Assembly: GCA_022225965.2 (NCBI GenBank)
Contig: JAKJXP020000030.1
Location: 372,001 to 436,000, forward strand
From: Diatrype stigma
Lineage: Eukaryota; Ascomycota; Sordariomycetes; Xylariales; Diatrypaceae
Direction: 5' to 3'
Length of the DNA stretch: 64,000 nucleotides
In this document: positions 1-10,363 of the stretch, in pieces
How the letters are laid out: the number at the start of each line of letters is the position of its first letter
How positions within the stretch are numbered: position 1 is the stretch's first letter
Position numbers and translations under genes: made by a program
Notes under the pieces: model-generated
Database searches by the model: none
Told to the model about the DNA's origin: nothing
Seen by the model: the letters and a program-made list of their open reading frames with translations, nothing else

Positions 1-612
1 GTTGGAGCACACCACGTGCAGCTTGCCGAAGATGGCCACGGCCTGCTGGAACAGCGCCTTGATCTGCTCCACGTCCGACACGTTGGCCCGCACCGCCGCC
101 GCGTCCGAGCCCCCCTTCTTGATCTGCTGCACCACCTCCTCCGCCGACTCCGAGCTGTTCGCATAGTTCACGATCACCTTCGCGCCGCGGCGCCCCAGCT
201 CCAGCGCCATTTCCCGCCCGATCCCGCGGCCTGCGCACAGGTGTGTTAGCGGATTGGTTCCTCAGCTAGCGTGCCATCCTTTGCGGTATTCCATCATGAA
301 GCAAGGGGTAGAAGGTAAAAGCTCCGAGTGGCGCAAGAGCTATGGGAGGGGGAGGGGTCCCCTTTTCGGACTTTAGGTGGGGTCGGCTGTGCATGCCAAA
401 GTAATAATCCCCCCCCCTGGCTCTCGTCTTCCAGTGCGTTACACAGCGTAAAACCACTCAGCTCTCAGAAGTTGTAGGACAAGAAAATTGAGGTGTCACG
501 TACCAGCGCCAGTCACAAGGGCGACCTTTCCCTCAAGAGAAGCAGACGCCAAGCCTAAGGGCCCTGGGATGGCATCGTACTTGCTACCCGTGTGAGCTGT
601 GACACCAGGCAT
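1..612 (-). CDS. Tetra/trihydroxynaphthalene reductase-type SDR (partial; 3' part outside window)
   Basis: NADPH-dependent short-chain dehydrogenase. Family members of this type reduce hydroxynaphthols in DHN-melanin synthesis or polyketide intermediates such as versicolorin. Exon 1 is 612..504, the intron 503..231 (donor GTACGT, acceptor CAG), and exon 2 runs from 230 past the window edge. The join gives [20 protein letters not shown], which holds the Rossmann TGxxxGxG motif split by the intron. It continues with a [16 protein letters not shown] segment and a KLHVVCSN strand as in Magnaporthe 3HNR/4HNR. The N-terminus ([20 protein letters not shown]) also matches that subgroup. The catalytic Ser-Tyr-Lys region is not in the window. 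Function within the subgroup (melanin versus another polyketide) cannot be decided. The ATG at 612 is the only in-frame start with the expected leader. Confidence 0.88.
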
Positions 613-2190
613 TTTGAGATTAGAAACAGCGGATGATTCTTAAATTGATCAAGTTTAGACGAGAGTTGAGTCTGCTGTCACGATGTGTTCAATCGCAGTC
701 AATGTAGTTGGCTTGCGGTATGTATCTAGAAACGTATCTCATCTTTCAGGGGAAGGATAACTTTATAACCACTTTTACCTATTGCTAGGGCCAAAGCAAA
801 GCGGACTGCCTTGGAGACCCCGAGGAGGACCGGACGGTGTCGTCGCTCGCCATTGTTGATGGGACTCCGAAAGTTGCTGCTAAGGTGCGAAGGCGCGAAC
901 CTTCCTGCCCCTCCCTGCCTTGGAGGATTCTCGTGGCTTGCCTTCGTCCGGACATGCGGCGGGCCATTTCATATGAGTATTTCATAAGGTCCGGCGCACT
1001 GTATACACCACCATAAGCCAAGCAAAACCTTCAGCCGCAGGTTCGACGATGAAGTTGGACAGTCAGCAAAGCACAGAATGCCAAGCTGCATTCAGGCGCA
1101 ACCACCTCGTTTGCATATAACAAATCGATATGCACCAATCGCTTTTAGGAGGTAGGTAGGACCAAGTATTATGCGCAACGAGTACGGTCCCGAGGACATA
1201 AGAAGTGGGAAGTCCGGGGCGTATAGTTGCCAATATGAGGCTGGTGTAACCCAAGTGCTCCCGGCACTGTACACTCGTCCAACACATCCTTAGATGAAAT
1301 GGTTGTCCTTAAGCTTTACTAATTGATTTTTGTATCGGCCTTTTTCGCGACGCGATTTCTGTTTGATGATGAAATGCTGCTTGAATGAATAATAATTTCA
1401 GCCTAATGTTTCCTCTTGACCATGCCCTAACTTTTACATGGATCAACTCTAACCCCTGAAAGGGTCAACATAGGGTATGGATGCTGGATTTGGGTTTGAT
1501 GTGGATGCCAAATACCTAGTATTATAGTGCATCAGTAAAATATAAGTCGAGGTATGGCATACCCAATTCTGAATTAGGGTTGACTTGCTACCTAGATAAG
1601 TCTAAGTCTGTACCTACTATGTAGGGTATGGGGGCCTTCGACCGAATCTTGAACCTGTTATAGACATGTTTGCACATCGAATTTATGCTCTCATCAGATC
1701 AGATCGACTGGGGTTTGCCAAGACGTGAGAGCAACACACATCACACCATGAGATCGCACCTTGTCTACAAGGTAGTGATCCCCTGTGAACATTGGGGGGG
1801 GGGGGGGCGAGTAGATGGACATTCCTTCTATAGTGCAACTTGGCAGAGCTAGACTCTGCCGGAACAGTGGTGACACAGCCCCCTCCGGCTCATCAGAGCT
1901 GTTTCTCGTACAATACAGCTTTATTCACCAGGATGAGTCCACTCGCCCACATGAATATGTACTGCCCTGTAAGGGAACACTACCACTACCACACCAAGCA
2001 GATTGAGCAGAAATAACTGCGAAGTCATCTTCTAAGCACGCCCTGCATCATGACTCTACAAACAACAGGCGAGAGGGGTGGGAAATATCACACCGAGGTA
2101 AAGTGCAAAGTCGGGCAATACGTCTTATTCACCAGCGTCCCCTTGAAGACGGCTAAGAGATACACACATTCGCCTTCTCCGGATCGCGCC
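613..2190. other. Intergenic region upstream of the SDR gene, no supported gene
   Basis: About 1.6 kb with only short open frames that lack family features or an ATG. It holds the promoter of the leftward SDR gene. A run of 14 G lies at 1794-1807. No transposon or RNA gene was recognised. Confidence 0.5.
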
Positions 2191-2197
2191 TGCTGCA

Positions 2198-2600
2198 CAC
2201 TATTATGGCGAGCCCGTCCGCTGCCAGCCAGAAGACGTCGCGCTCCCACTCCCACCAAAACAGGACTGGGCTGCAGTATCGTACGTCTGGGGGGACGCAA
2301 CGAGCAAGGCGACGATCAGGTTGAACGGGCAGTCCTTCGAGGTCACCCTGAACCTACTCCGGGCGCTAGACAGGTCCCAGTCCTCGCGGCCGTTGGTCGA
2401 TGATTTCTTCTTCTGGATGGTCCAGGATGGACGCAATATGCATCAATCAGGACGATGTCGCGGAGAAGTCCAAGCCGGTGCCGCGCATGGCGGATATCTA
2501 CCAGAGAACGACGGTAGTGGCCGCGTGGGTAGGCGACACGACGCTCCAGGGGGTAACGTCAATCTGGAGTTTCTCTTCCAGGCTAGATTGTTCAATTCCA
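2198..2600 (+). pseudogene. HET-domain (heterokaryon incompatibility) gene relic, frameshifted
   Basis: The HET domain is found in fungal non-self recognition proteins that trigger cell death on hyphal fusion. Frame 2 reads WAAVSYVWGDATSKATIRLN and then a VTLNLLRALDR segment, the classical first block (A-L-S-Y-x-W-G-D). The second block, MDAICINQDDVAEKSK followed by VPRMADIYQRT and VVAAWVGD, continues from about 2427 in frame 3. Between them are about 30 bases that break the reading frame and have no plausible intron (too short, no branch point). No start upstream gives a full N-terminus, and the effector half after WVGD is missing. It is therefore a truncated, frameshifted remnant of an originally + strand gene. 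A sequencing error could explain the frameshift but not the missing C-terminal part. Confidence 0.72.
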
Positions 2601-3030
2601 TGCTGCCTCAGGGCAGGATCCATGGGATAAAGAGACCTCCCAGGTCTACCTGCCCTCCTGGGCTATAGGTGTTCGGAGAAAGTAATCTTATGTTTTCTTC
2701 TGAGGTGGGAGACGAGCTTAAACTTAAACTTGAACCCATCCCCGTGGGCATTGATGCTTTGGTAAGCTCAAACCGGCCTCAAAGTTGACGAAAGGGGGCT
2801 AGTGGAGCAACAGCATTACGTCATGTCATGAGAGAGGAACGTCCACTACGGTGCCGACTTAGGTGCATCCAGCCACTGTAGTTGACAGCTTGACTGGTAC
2901 CTACTAGGTAGCAATCGACGCCAAAGAGCGGGTAAATACATACATACATAGACCTTCTAAACCAGGTTCGCTGTCAATGTCAATGTACAAACTAGAGCAC
3001 ACCTGCACCTTTTAAGCAACGGCCCTGTTC

Positions 3031-3882
3031 ATGTCCAAAATAATCGGACGGCATCGGCTGCTCTTCCAAACATCGAGCATGATAAGGAAAGGTGGCATGG
3101 TCACTGTGAACCCGTTCAGCGAGACCTGGAAGCGGAAGATGAACACTAAGCCAGCCGGGCCCGTCTACTTCGGCCCCTTCGAGGTCACGCCCCAGGTCTT
3201 CCTGACAACCCCTCACTCCTTCGCCCTGGTGAACCTCAAGCCGCTGCTCCCGGGCCACGTGCTCGTCTGCCCGCTGGAGCCGCACAAGCGGCTGACGGAC
3301 CTCTCGGCGCCCGAGCTCACGGACCTGTTCCAGGCCGTGCAGCGCGTGCAGCGGATGCTAGCCCGCCACTACTTCTCCGCCTCTCATTCTTCCAGCAGCA
3401 CTCTTCCCCCTTCCACCACCACCACCACCGCACAACAAGAACATAATAAGCACGCTTCTTCCGCCCCAGCCGGCCCCGAAGCCGGCTCCTTCAACCTCGC
3501 GATCCAGGACGGCAGCGGCGCCGGCCAGACCGTCCCGCACGTGCACGTGCACGTGATACCGCGCATCGCCGGGGAGACCGAGAAGGACGGGCGCACCGTC
3601 GGCGACGCCGTGTACGAGCAGATGGCGGCCGAGGAGGGGAACGTGGGCGGGGCCCTGTGGGATCGGGATCGGGGTCGGGGTCGGTCGGAAGAAAGCGAAC
3701 GCCCCGTGCCGGGCGGCGGGTTCGCTAGGATCGAGGATGCCAGCCGGAGGCCGAGGTCTGCCGAGGAGATGGCCGCCGAGGCTGACGTGTTTCGCGGCGT
3801 GCTGGCGGCCATGGCGCGGGAGGAAGCTGTGGGGGAGGCGGAGAAGGAGAAGGGGAAGGATGAAGCGGGTGACGGTCGGTGA
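3031..3882 (+). CDS. HIT-family bis(5'-adenosyl)-triphosphatase (Fhit/Hnt2/Aph1-type)
   Basis: Hydrolyses diadenosine polyphosphates (Ap3A to AMP + ADP); soluble enzyme. The frame gives 283 residues. FGPFEVTPQVFLTTPHSFAL and PLLPGHVLVCP are the Fhit N-terminal half. FNLAIQDGSGAGQTVPHVHV ends in the histidine triad H-V-H-V-H-V-I-P-R (about residues 170-178), so the catalytic residues are present. A Ser/Thr-rich insert (about residues 116-150) separates the halves, and a charged tail follows the triad, which explains a length about twice that of human Fhit. The ATG at 3139 (residue 37) is an alternative start, since homology begins just after it. The gene converges with CTF18, leaving 422 bp between stops. 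Confidence 0.9.
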   Translation: MSKIIGRHRLLFQTSSMIRKGGMVTVNPFSETWKRKMNTKPAGPVYFGPFEVTPQVFLTTPHSFALVNLKPLLPGHVLVCPLEPHKRLTDLSAPELTDLFQAVQRVQRMLARHYFSASHSSSSTLPPSTTTTTAQQEHNKHASSAPAGPEAGSFNLAIQDGSGAGQTVPHVHVHVIPRIAGETEKDGRTVGDAVYEQMAAEEGNVGGALWDRDRGRGRSEESERPVPGGGFARIEDASRRPRSAEEMAAEADVFRGVLAAMAREEAVGEAEKEKGKDEAGDGR

Positions 3883-4304
3883 CCAGTCTTTTTGTTTTTG
3901 GCGCATGCGTGCAGCAGCAAGTTTGTAAGGAGGTGCCTATGCAAAGGTCGTAAGCTGAAGAAGAGCACACATATGTACGCCTGTACATAGGTCGTTGGCC
4001 GCCGTATACGCAAATGATTTATCCGAAATCTAAGCTTGTTATATTTGATGTTATATACGTGCAAGCCCTGGTCATTATACTTCATTGCGGATATGTGCAT
4101 GATTAGGGGAGATATGTCAAAGGTGGTTTTCCAGATCCACACCCCTTGCGAGGCTTCGGAAGGATATACATATTCTCTCATTACTTTATACACATTAGTA
4201 CACTCACGCATTGTTAACTTCGGTAAACTCTAAATTCAATAGTGCTCTTTCGGTTTCCGTATGATATATTTTGCTTAGCCATCTCACACCGACCAAGCCA
4301 TCAT
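3883..4304. other. Short intergenic region between convergent genes
   Basis: 422 bp between the stops of the HIT hydrolase and CTF18. It is AT-richer than both genes and presumably holds both polyadenylation regions. Nothing else was seen. Confidence 0.5.
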
Positions 4305-7300
4305 CTACAGCCCCCTCATCAGCTCATCCAGCGTGAGCGGTTTCCTGACAGCGTTATTCAAGCCCTCGTGGAAGGTAACCCAGACCTTCGTCTCGCCCTT
4401 GCCAAGGGGCTCGTCGCCCGGCCTCCTCTCCCCGTTCCCGTCTGTCTCCTGCAGCGGGCGCACCTGCGTCTCGATGATCCGGCCGAAGAAATCCTTCTTG
4501 ACCCTCACGGCCGGCAAGCCGGCGGCGGCGGCGGCGGCAATCTTGGCGGCATTCTCCTTGTTGCCGTAGCCGTAGCCGTAGTGCGGAGCGGCCGCTTCCT
4601 CTGATGACGACGATGACCCCGCGAGAGCGCCGTTTCCGCTCCCGTGGAACCTCGCCTGCCGCGACGCTGCGTCCCGCAGCCGCTTCGTCTTCTGCAGTTC
4701 CTGGTCCAGCACCTGGCGGACGGCGTACCGCGTCGGCGCCTGCGTGCCGTGGATCACCGCGGCGGAGGTCTCGAAGGTAGCTAGGACGTCCAAGTCCCTG
4801 GAGAGATCATCTGGTTAGCGCAAGTCCTAAAGCATAAGAACCGAAAAATAAAACAGAGAAAAAAGAGAAAGACAAAGAAAGGGGGAAAGGGGCTCGCCAC
4901 TTACGGTTCCAAGCGATAGACCCACTGCGGCCCGCGATTCACGATGGAGTCGCCGCTCTCGATCCTGCCTCGCTGCAGCTCGATACCAACATCAGCCAGG
5001 ACCTCGGCGGCGCGGCGGACCATGGCCTTCTCGGCGTCCTTGCGGACGCTGGCCATGCCCGACGCCGAGGCGCTGCCGCCAACGACGACCGGCTTGACCT
5101 CGGGCGACACCAGGCGGATCAGGTAGGGCAGGAAGTCGGTGGCGACGTCCTCGGGGCTGCGGAACGCGCGGTTCAGCGTGGGCGGCAGCTGGTTCTGGAG
5201 CGCCTGTAGCATCGCGCGGTTCTCGCGCTGCGCCTCGAACGCGGCGAAGGCCGCCCGGGGCCCCGAGAAGGGGAGCGGCGGCGCTTCGTCCTCGCCACCG
5301 CCCGCTTCGGCGTCGCCCCACTTTCTCTGGTCGTACCCCCCCATGTTGCGGCGCGTCATGGGCGACGCGAAGAGGTGGTGGCAGGCGAGCACGGGCTGGG
5401 AGAGGTAGGCCGCGAGCTCCCAGTCCTGATTCCCGAAGATCTTGGAGGAGAGGGCGTCGTGGAAGTGCATCCACTCGTAAGCCTGGTTGGGCTTGGTGAG
5501 AAACGAGTCGTCGTTGAACTCGTGGTTGGGGTACTCGGACAGGATGTCTGTTATGATCCGGTCCACGTCGCCGCTGGTCTCGATCATGTGGCCCAGTCGT
5601 TCGGCGGCGTATTTCTTCTGCTGTTCCGAGAACCCTAGTTGCGCTTGCGGCTGCTCGCCCCGGGTCTTAGCAGAGGGAGCTGCTACGATCACGCTGGTCT
5701 TGGGAAACCCAGCTCCTTCCTGGAACACACGCGAAACGATATCCCTAGTATTCCCTCGGCCTAAACCTCGGGCCCCGCCGCCGCCGTGTGCGAGATCGCG
5801 AACGATGTGCTTTTCCACCCACTGCCGAGTCAGAGACAGGGGGCTTTTCAATGATGCCGCCCGAATTCGTCCGGCGACCCATTCTCCGACGACCATGATT
5901 CCTCGCAGGTCTCCCTCGGCGGTGCTCTCGGCGCCTCTCTTCGCGTCGATGCCGCTAGTCATGCCCCAAGCCGCTTCGCAAAGCTTCCGTGCAGCATCCT
6001 TCTCGCATGGAATACCTTCTTTCTCAAACACGGTCTTGAGGCGGGTGACGACAGCGTCAATCGTGGGCTTGCCGGTATGAATAACCTCAGCCATATTTGA
6101 TTGGCGAAGAGGCCGTAGTGAGGGATGGTAGACATCGTTGCAGATTAGTATCAATGGCCGCATCTGTCTAAAGTCATCCCCCTTCTTTTTCCTTCGGCTA
6201 TTTTGTGCGCCTCCCGCCTGCCCCGAGGCATTCATCTCGCCGACCGTAATCAAATCCATGAGCGCTTTGATGAAACCACCTTCACCTGAGCCTCCGGACC
6301 CCGTAACGACACCGTCAACTTCATCTATCACCACACAGACGGGACGAGCCACTTTTTGCTGTTGTCCGGGTTGCAGTTTAGTATGTTGCACTGTCTTGAC
6401 CGTTTCTGTTCCAAGCGCAGTGCGAATCTGATTTTTGACCACATTTTGGCTGCGGTCGTCGCTAGCGTTGATTTCCATGACTTCGTACCCTGCCTGTTTA
6501 GCACATACATGGGCAAGAGTGGTCTTGCCCAACCCCGGAGCACCCGTGAGCATCAATATCTTCCGGTGTGGCTTTTCCTCCTCGGCTTGCTGCTTAGCTC
6601 CCGGTCGTCTTGCGGGTTTCGACTTCGCGGCCCCGGGGAACACAAGCGGGTCCCATCGTTTGAGCCATCGGAGCACCTGTCGATTGGTGAAATCATCACC
6701 AACCAAGTCCATGAAATTCTTGGCGCGGTACTTCTCCGTCCAAAGCATGCATTTCTTTGGTTTCCGGCTAGTATGGCCGTCCTCCACCGATGGCACTGGC
6801 GCATTAAGGGTGGCCGTATCAGAGCCCAATTTTTGGCTGGCCAGTTCTTTCGAGGCCGCTTCAACCAATTCGTGAACGTCAACACCGTAGTAACTACGCT
6901 TTGCTCTGCCTTCTTTCGTCTTAGATCTCGCCGCCACGATGCTTTGGTATGATATAGCCTCGGACTTCCCCCTCTGTTTGATTTCTATATTCCTGCCCGA
7001 GCATGTCGCGATCTTGAAGGCAGCATGTGGCTGTCGCATAGGCAATTGTTCCAAGATAGATGTCGTGCTAGAGATCTGTAACAGGGAACTGAGGGGGGGT
7101 TCCTGACTGTCTGTCGTGTTGTTTGCTGGCTGTGTAATGGTGGGTTCCCGCTCGAGTGGCATATCCTTTGGCCTTATATTCAACTGTATCGGCGGAGGTG
7201 AGGACGGCTCGGTCGATTCTGCTATGGCCGGCTCCCTAGGGCTGCTTAACATGCGCCGTTTAGGGGCAGGCTCTACGGAAATATCTTCATTTTCTTCTTC

Positions 7301-7438
7301 ATCACCGGAATCGTCATCGATCAGGAAACCGGCTTTCGTACGCGCCCGGAGAGGTTTGGGATCACGATGCGGTTTCGCTCGTTTCGCTACGGGGGAAGAA
7401 CTAGCCGGGTAGATGATCGGAGACGAAGCAGACAACAT
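4305..7438 (-). CDS. CTF18: Chromosome transmission fidelity protein 18, RFC-like clamp-loader large subunit
   Basis: AAA+ large subunit of the alternative Ctf18-RFC clamp loader (with Rfc2-5, Dcc1 and Ctf8), which acts on PCNA at forks and in sister-chromatid cohesion. Exon 1 is 7438..4905, the intron 4904..4798 (GTAAGT, branch CTAAC, CAG), and exon 2 is 4797..4305, giving 1008 residues. Visible motifs are the RFC box WTEKYRAKNFMDLVGD (about 233-248), Walker A GAPGLGKTT (about 299-307), INASDDRS, and Walker B VCVVIDEVDG (about 367-376). Exon 2 ends in a conserved segment (KDFFGRI, then VWVTFHEGLNNAVRKPLTLD) typical of Ctf18 C-termini that bind Dcc1/Ctf8. The N-terminus is acidic and probably disordered. 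It is divergent from the gene at 8140, with MCB-like sites upstream. Confidence 0.95.
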
Positions 7439-8139
7439 GCTGAGTTTGTTGATTGGGTATTCTGTCGAACGAAGCAGCTATGAGGTATGGGGTATGGGGT
7501 ATGGGGTCATTAAAGTCGGTGATGTCTGAAGTCAATGGCCTTGACTGTACTTCGTAGGTGGGGGCACTTGAACACTGGAATTCACCCTGGAGATCGTTTA
7601 ACGAACTTATTGCCAGACAGCTTAAAGTGGAAAGACGCGACGAGACGCGTTTTGGTCACTAATTAACTAGCGCGTAAACTGACGGGGCCAGCTACAGGGG
7701 TGTAAGTACACCTACAGCACTAATCCCGATTTGCTCTAGACTCTGGCGGCACTTGCATCTGATGATGGAATTTCACATGTACGAAGTACATCCATCGCAC
7801 GCTACTTAACCTACAACATCAAACCTGAAAGGCGTCCATGACGAAGGAATCAATACGGCCAAACAACCAGGAGACATCAGAAACACATACAGTTCAATCG
7901 AGATACCCACTCTTTGCTGAAGCTTTGATGTCCGGCTCAAGTACACAATACAGAGTATAAGGCAGTCGTCAGTCTTAGGTAACCCTCCCTGCAAGTTTAC
8001 AAACAGACCGTTATGCACTCGGGCCTAATCACACCCTACCAGCGTTTATCAACGGCCTCTCGACTCGGGGGAGAAATTCAGAAGAAGGGCACCAGCCGGC
8101 CAACAGTTGCATTTCAACAACACATCCGTAGCATTCATC
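7439..8139. promoter_or_regulatory. Shared divergent promoter of CTF18 and the gene at 8140
   Basis: About 0.7 kb between two divergent starts. It holds three copies of GGTATGG (about 7484-7505) directly upstream of CTF18. A group of MluI-box-like sequences lies at ACGCGA 7635-7640, ACGCGT 7645-7650 and GCGCGT 7670-7675. ACGCGT is the MBF site of yeast S-phase genes. Its function here is inferred. Confidence 0.5.
7635..7675. promoter_or_regulatory. Candidate MCB (MBF) sites upstream of CTF18
   Basis: One perfect ACGCGT (7645-7650) flanked by two near matches within 41 bp, about 200-240 bp upstream of the CTF18 ATG. In yeasts MBF binds ACGCGT to drive G1/S genes, and CTF18 acts in S phase, so position and function agree. 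The evidence is a motif match only. Confidence 0.4.
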
Positions 8140-9018
8140 ATGCGTGGGCTACAGAGATCTCGGATATGTTCAATGTTACAACCGGCCGTCTTCCGGCCAT
8201 CGCCGGGTCCCTACTGCCGGCAGTTTTTGCGTCGCAACTGGAGCGCGCGCGGCAGCGGCAGTGGTAGTGTGCACGGGAGGTCTTTCCACTACCAGCCGAA
8301 CCAAGGCGATATCCCGGTCTACTTCCAGGATCCCAAGAAGCCCAAGTCACGGATAGTGCGCGATATGTTGCTGGGATCACTGCTCACCATCACGGTGTCC
8401 TTCGCCTTCGCACTGTACCGCTACCAGCACGTTCTGCAGGGCATATCCGAGGTAGAAGCCCACGCAGAGGCCGTGGCGGAGGAGTACGAGGAGTTCCGGG
8501 AGATGTTCGCGCGGGCGCACGAGGCTGAGGACCACGGGAAGCTGCGGGAAGCCACGTTCGCCTTCGTCCGCAGCCTGTGCAAGAAGCGCGACGGTAGCCA
8601 CGGCGGCGAACCGTTCGAGGCCGGCCCCCTGCCGCCCTACCCCGAGGACGACGAGCTGCGGGGCAAGGAGCGCATCCCCGCCGAGGACACGCTGATGATC
8701 GTGGAGACAAACGACGACGACTTCATCACCAACGTCCAGGTCGCCGTCAACCTCGACCTCGAGGATCTCGAGGCCGTCGCCCTCTACGACGACATCGAGA
8801 ACCGCCGGAACAAGAACCCCCGCCAATTGGCGGATCCGACCGAGGACAAGCTGGCCGAGCTACTGTCGCGCTTCGAGTGGCAGGTCGAGACCTGGCGGCA
8901 GCAGGATAGGCTGAAGGGCGGCCGGATGCTCGTGACTTTCGCGCTGCGGAACCGGTTATGGGTGTTCACCTATGCGTATGACCCGTGGGATTCGATCAGC
9001 GTCATCGCGCTCGACTAG
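8140..9018 (+). CDS. Unrecognised single-span membrane protein, probably mitochondrial
   Basis: Single exon, 292 residues from the ATG at 8140. The N-terminus is rich in Arg and Ser with almost no acidic residues (MRGLQRSRIC... to about residue 50), as in a mitochondrial targeting peptide. One hydrophobic segment, MLLGSLLTITVSFAFALY, lies at about residues 76-93. A long acidic domain follows, with a Glu/Ala-rich probable helix (about 103-125), a VETNDDDFITNVQVAVNLDL stretch and a closing RLWVFTYAYDPWDS. I do not recognise the family. The layout suggests an inner-membrane protein with a soluble domain, but no function can be assigned. An upstream in-frame stretch without ATG was not included. 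Confidence 0.75.
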   Translation: MRGLQRSRICSMLQPAVFRPSPGPYCRQFLRRNWSARGSGSGSVHGRSFHYQPNQGDIPVYFQDPKKPKSRIVRDMLLGSLLTITVSFAFALYRYQHVLQGISEVEAHAEAVAEEYEEFREMFARAHEAEDHGKLREATFAFVRSLCKKRDGSHGGEPFEAGPLPPYPEDDELRGKERIPAEDTLMIVETNDDDFITNVQVAVNLDLEDLEAVALYDDIENRRNKNPRQLADPTEDKLAELLSRFEWQVETWRQQDRLKGGRMLVTFALRNRLWVFTYAYDPWDSISVIALD

Positions 9019-10363
9019 CAGTAGGACTGCCACACATTACCACACCTAGGCCACGGCCTTGTCTGTATTATGAAATACCCTCAATAGTTCACGTCCAACT
9101 TAGATATGGACAGGCGAATGTGAAAAAAACAGCTGGATCGAACCAAACTGTGCTGTATCCTTTCGACTATGTTGTGGAACCCCACTATCCGTGTTATTAC
9201 TGTCGTTTTTCTAACTAGCCATTGATGCACACTCTACTAGCGCTCTAAGGAAGGGCAAGAGAGCACATAGCCATATGGGGGTAGATCTATAGCCTTCTAG
9301 AGAGACCGAAGGAGAGATCCGCTAAGATGCCTGCAAGACGGAACTCTGCTTTCTCGGAAAGCAAGAAAAACATCGAAGCCCCCGTCCCCCTTCTTCCCCG
9401 TCGCCCCTTCTCCACCTCATTGGCAAAGGAGGTGCTGACAGGATATGAGAGGTTCGAGCGCAAATCCATACTGAGAGGCAATCTAGGCGGCACTGTGTTC
9501 AGCGACGGTCTCTTGAACTAGATTTCTCCCTATAAGACCTTAGAAGATCATAGAAGAGAGTATACAACTGAGGAGTATCACTGAAAGGGCCCCATTCTCC
9601 AGCAGCTACTTCATGCTAGGGAGGCCAGTTACAATCAGGGGCATGACACATGCAATGTTGTTCATACCCAAAACATTGCTAACTTGATCCGAGGTTATGA
9701 TTACACGGGCATTTATATGTAACTGTCAAGAGGACTTCGGAGCCTGAGGCATTACCTTCTAGGCCTATAATTATTCCAGCACGTTTCCAATGAACCAAGC
9801 TTACTAATAGTTGAGGGTGCCTTGATGTTGTTCCTAAGTTAGCTGACATAGACAGGTAGAGAATACGTCTGATTGGGCTATTCGGTGAGGGGAGTATGGC
9901 GTGATGCGAGCGTGGGCGGTAGTTGGCGGGATCTAGACACCATTGCGATGGATATCGTGGGAGAATAGCATTACTCAGCTAAACGAGCTCACGACTCGGG
10001 GAAACGTTGCAGCTCTGTGGAACTCCATTTTCTCATATTCGGTTAGAGAGCTCATTTACCAATGAATCCATTCTAAACATGGAAATGTCCATTATGGAAT
10101 CGGGGTTGTTTTGTTGGTAACACCATCCGCATAGTATAACTGCGCAGTAAACCCCTGTGAGCACGTAATGCCTGCGTTGTATGGCCTCATCACTCGCTCC
10201 CCGAGCTATCCTGCGATAACAGGATTTGACGGGACTCACCGGCTCCGAGCTGCTCACATCGACTGGTATAATTATATATATAAAGGTGCGTCGACCGTCA
10301 TGTCCTATGATCCATAATTCCCATAATACTGTATTTTGGATTGTCCTTTCTTACGACATCGTC
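9019..10363. other. Intergenic region, no supported gene
   Basis: 1.3 kb between two rightward genes. The longest ATG frame (9327-9521, 64 codons) shows no recognisable domain. The last 100 bp before 10364 are the likely promoter of the monooxygenase and contain a TATATATAAAG stretch near 10274-10285. Confidence 0.4.

Noticed and set aside
9120..9160. GGATCGAACC, resembling a T-loop on the minus strand
   Set aside because: The stem around it does not pair and no D or anticodon arm is found.
9327..9521. 64-codon ATG frame (+) with a shadow frame on the other strand
   Set aside because: No domain, no introns nearby, similar length open on both strands; indistinguishable from chance.
10033..10257. 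74-codon minus-strand frame
   Set aside because: Starts with GTG, not ATG, and overlaps the monooxygenase promoter; no domain.
10226..10363. In-frame extension upstream of the monooxygenase ATG
   Set aside because: It adds 46 residues of non-conserved sequence before the FAD motif; the ATG at 10364 gives the normal family N-terminus.
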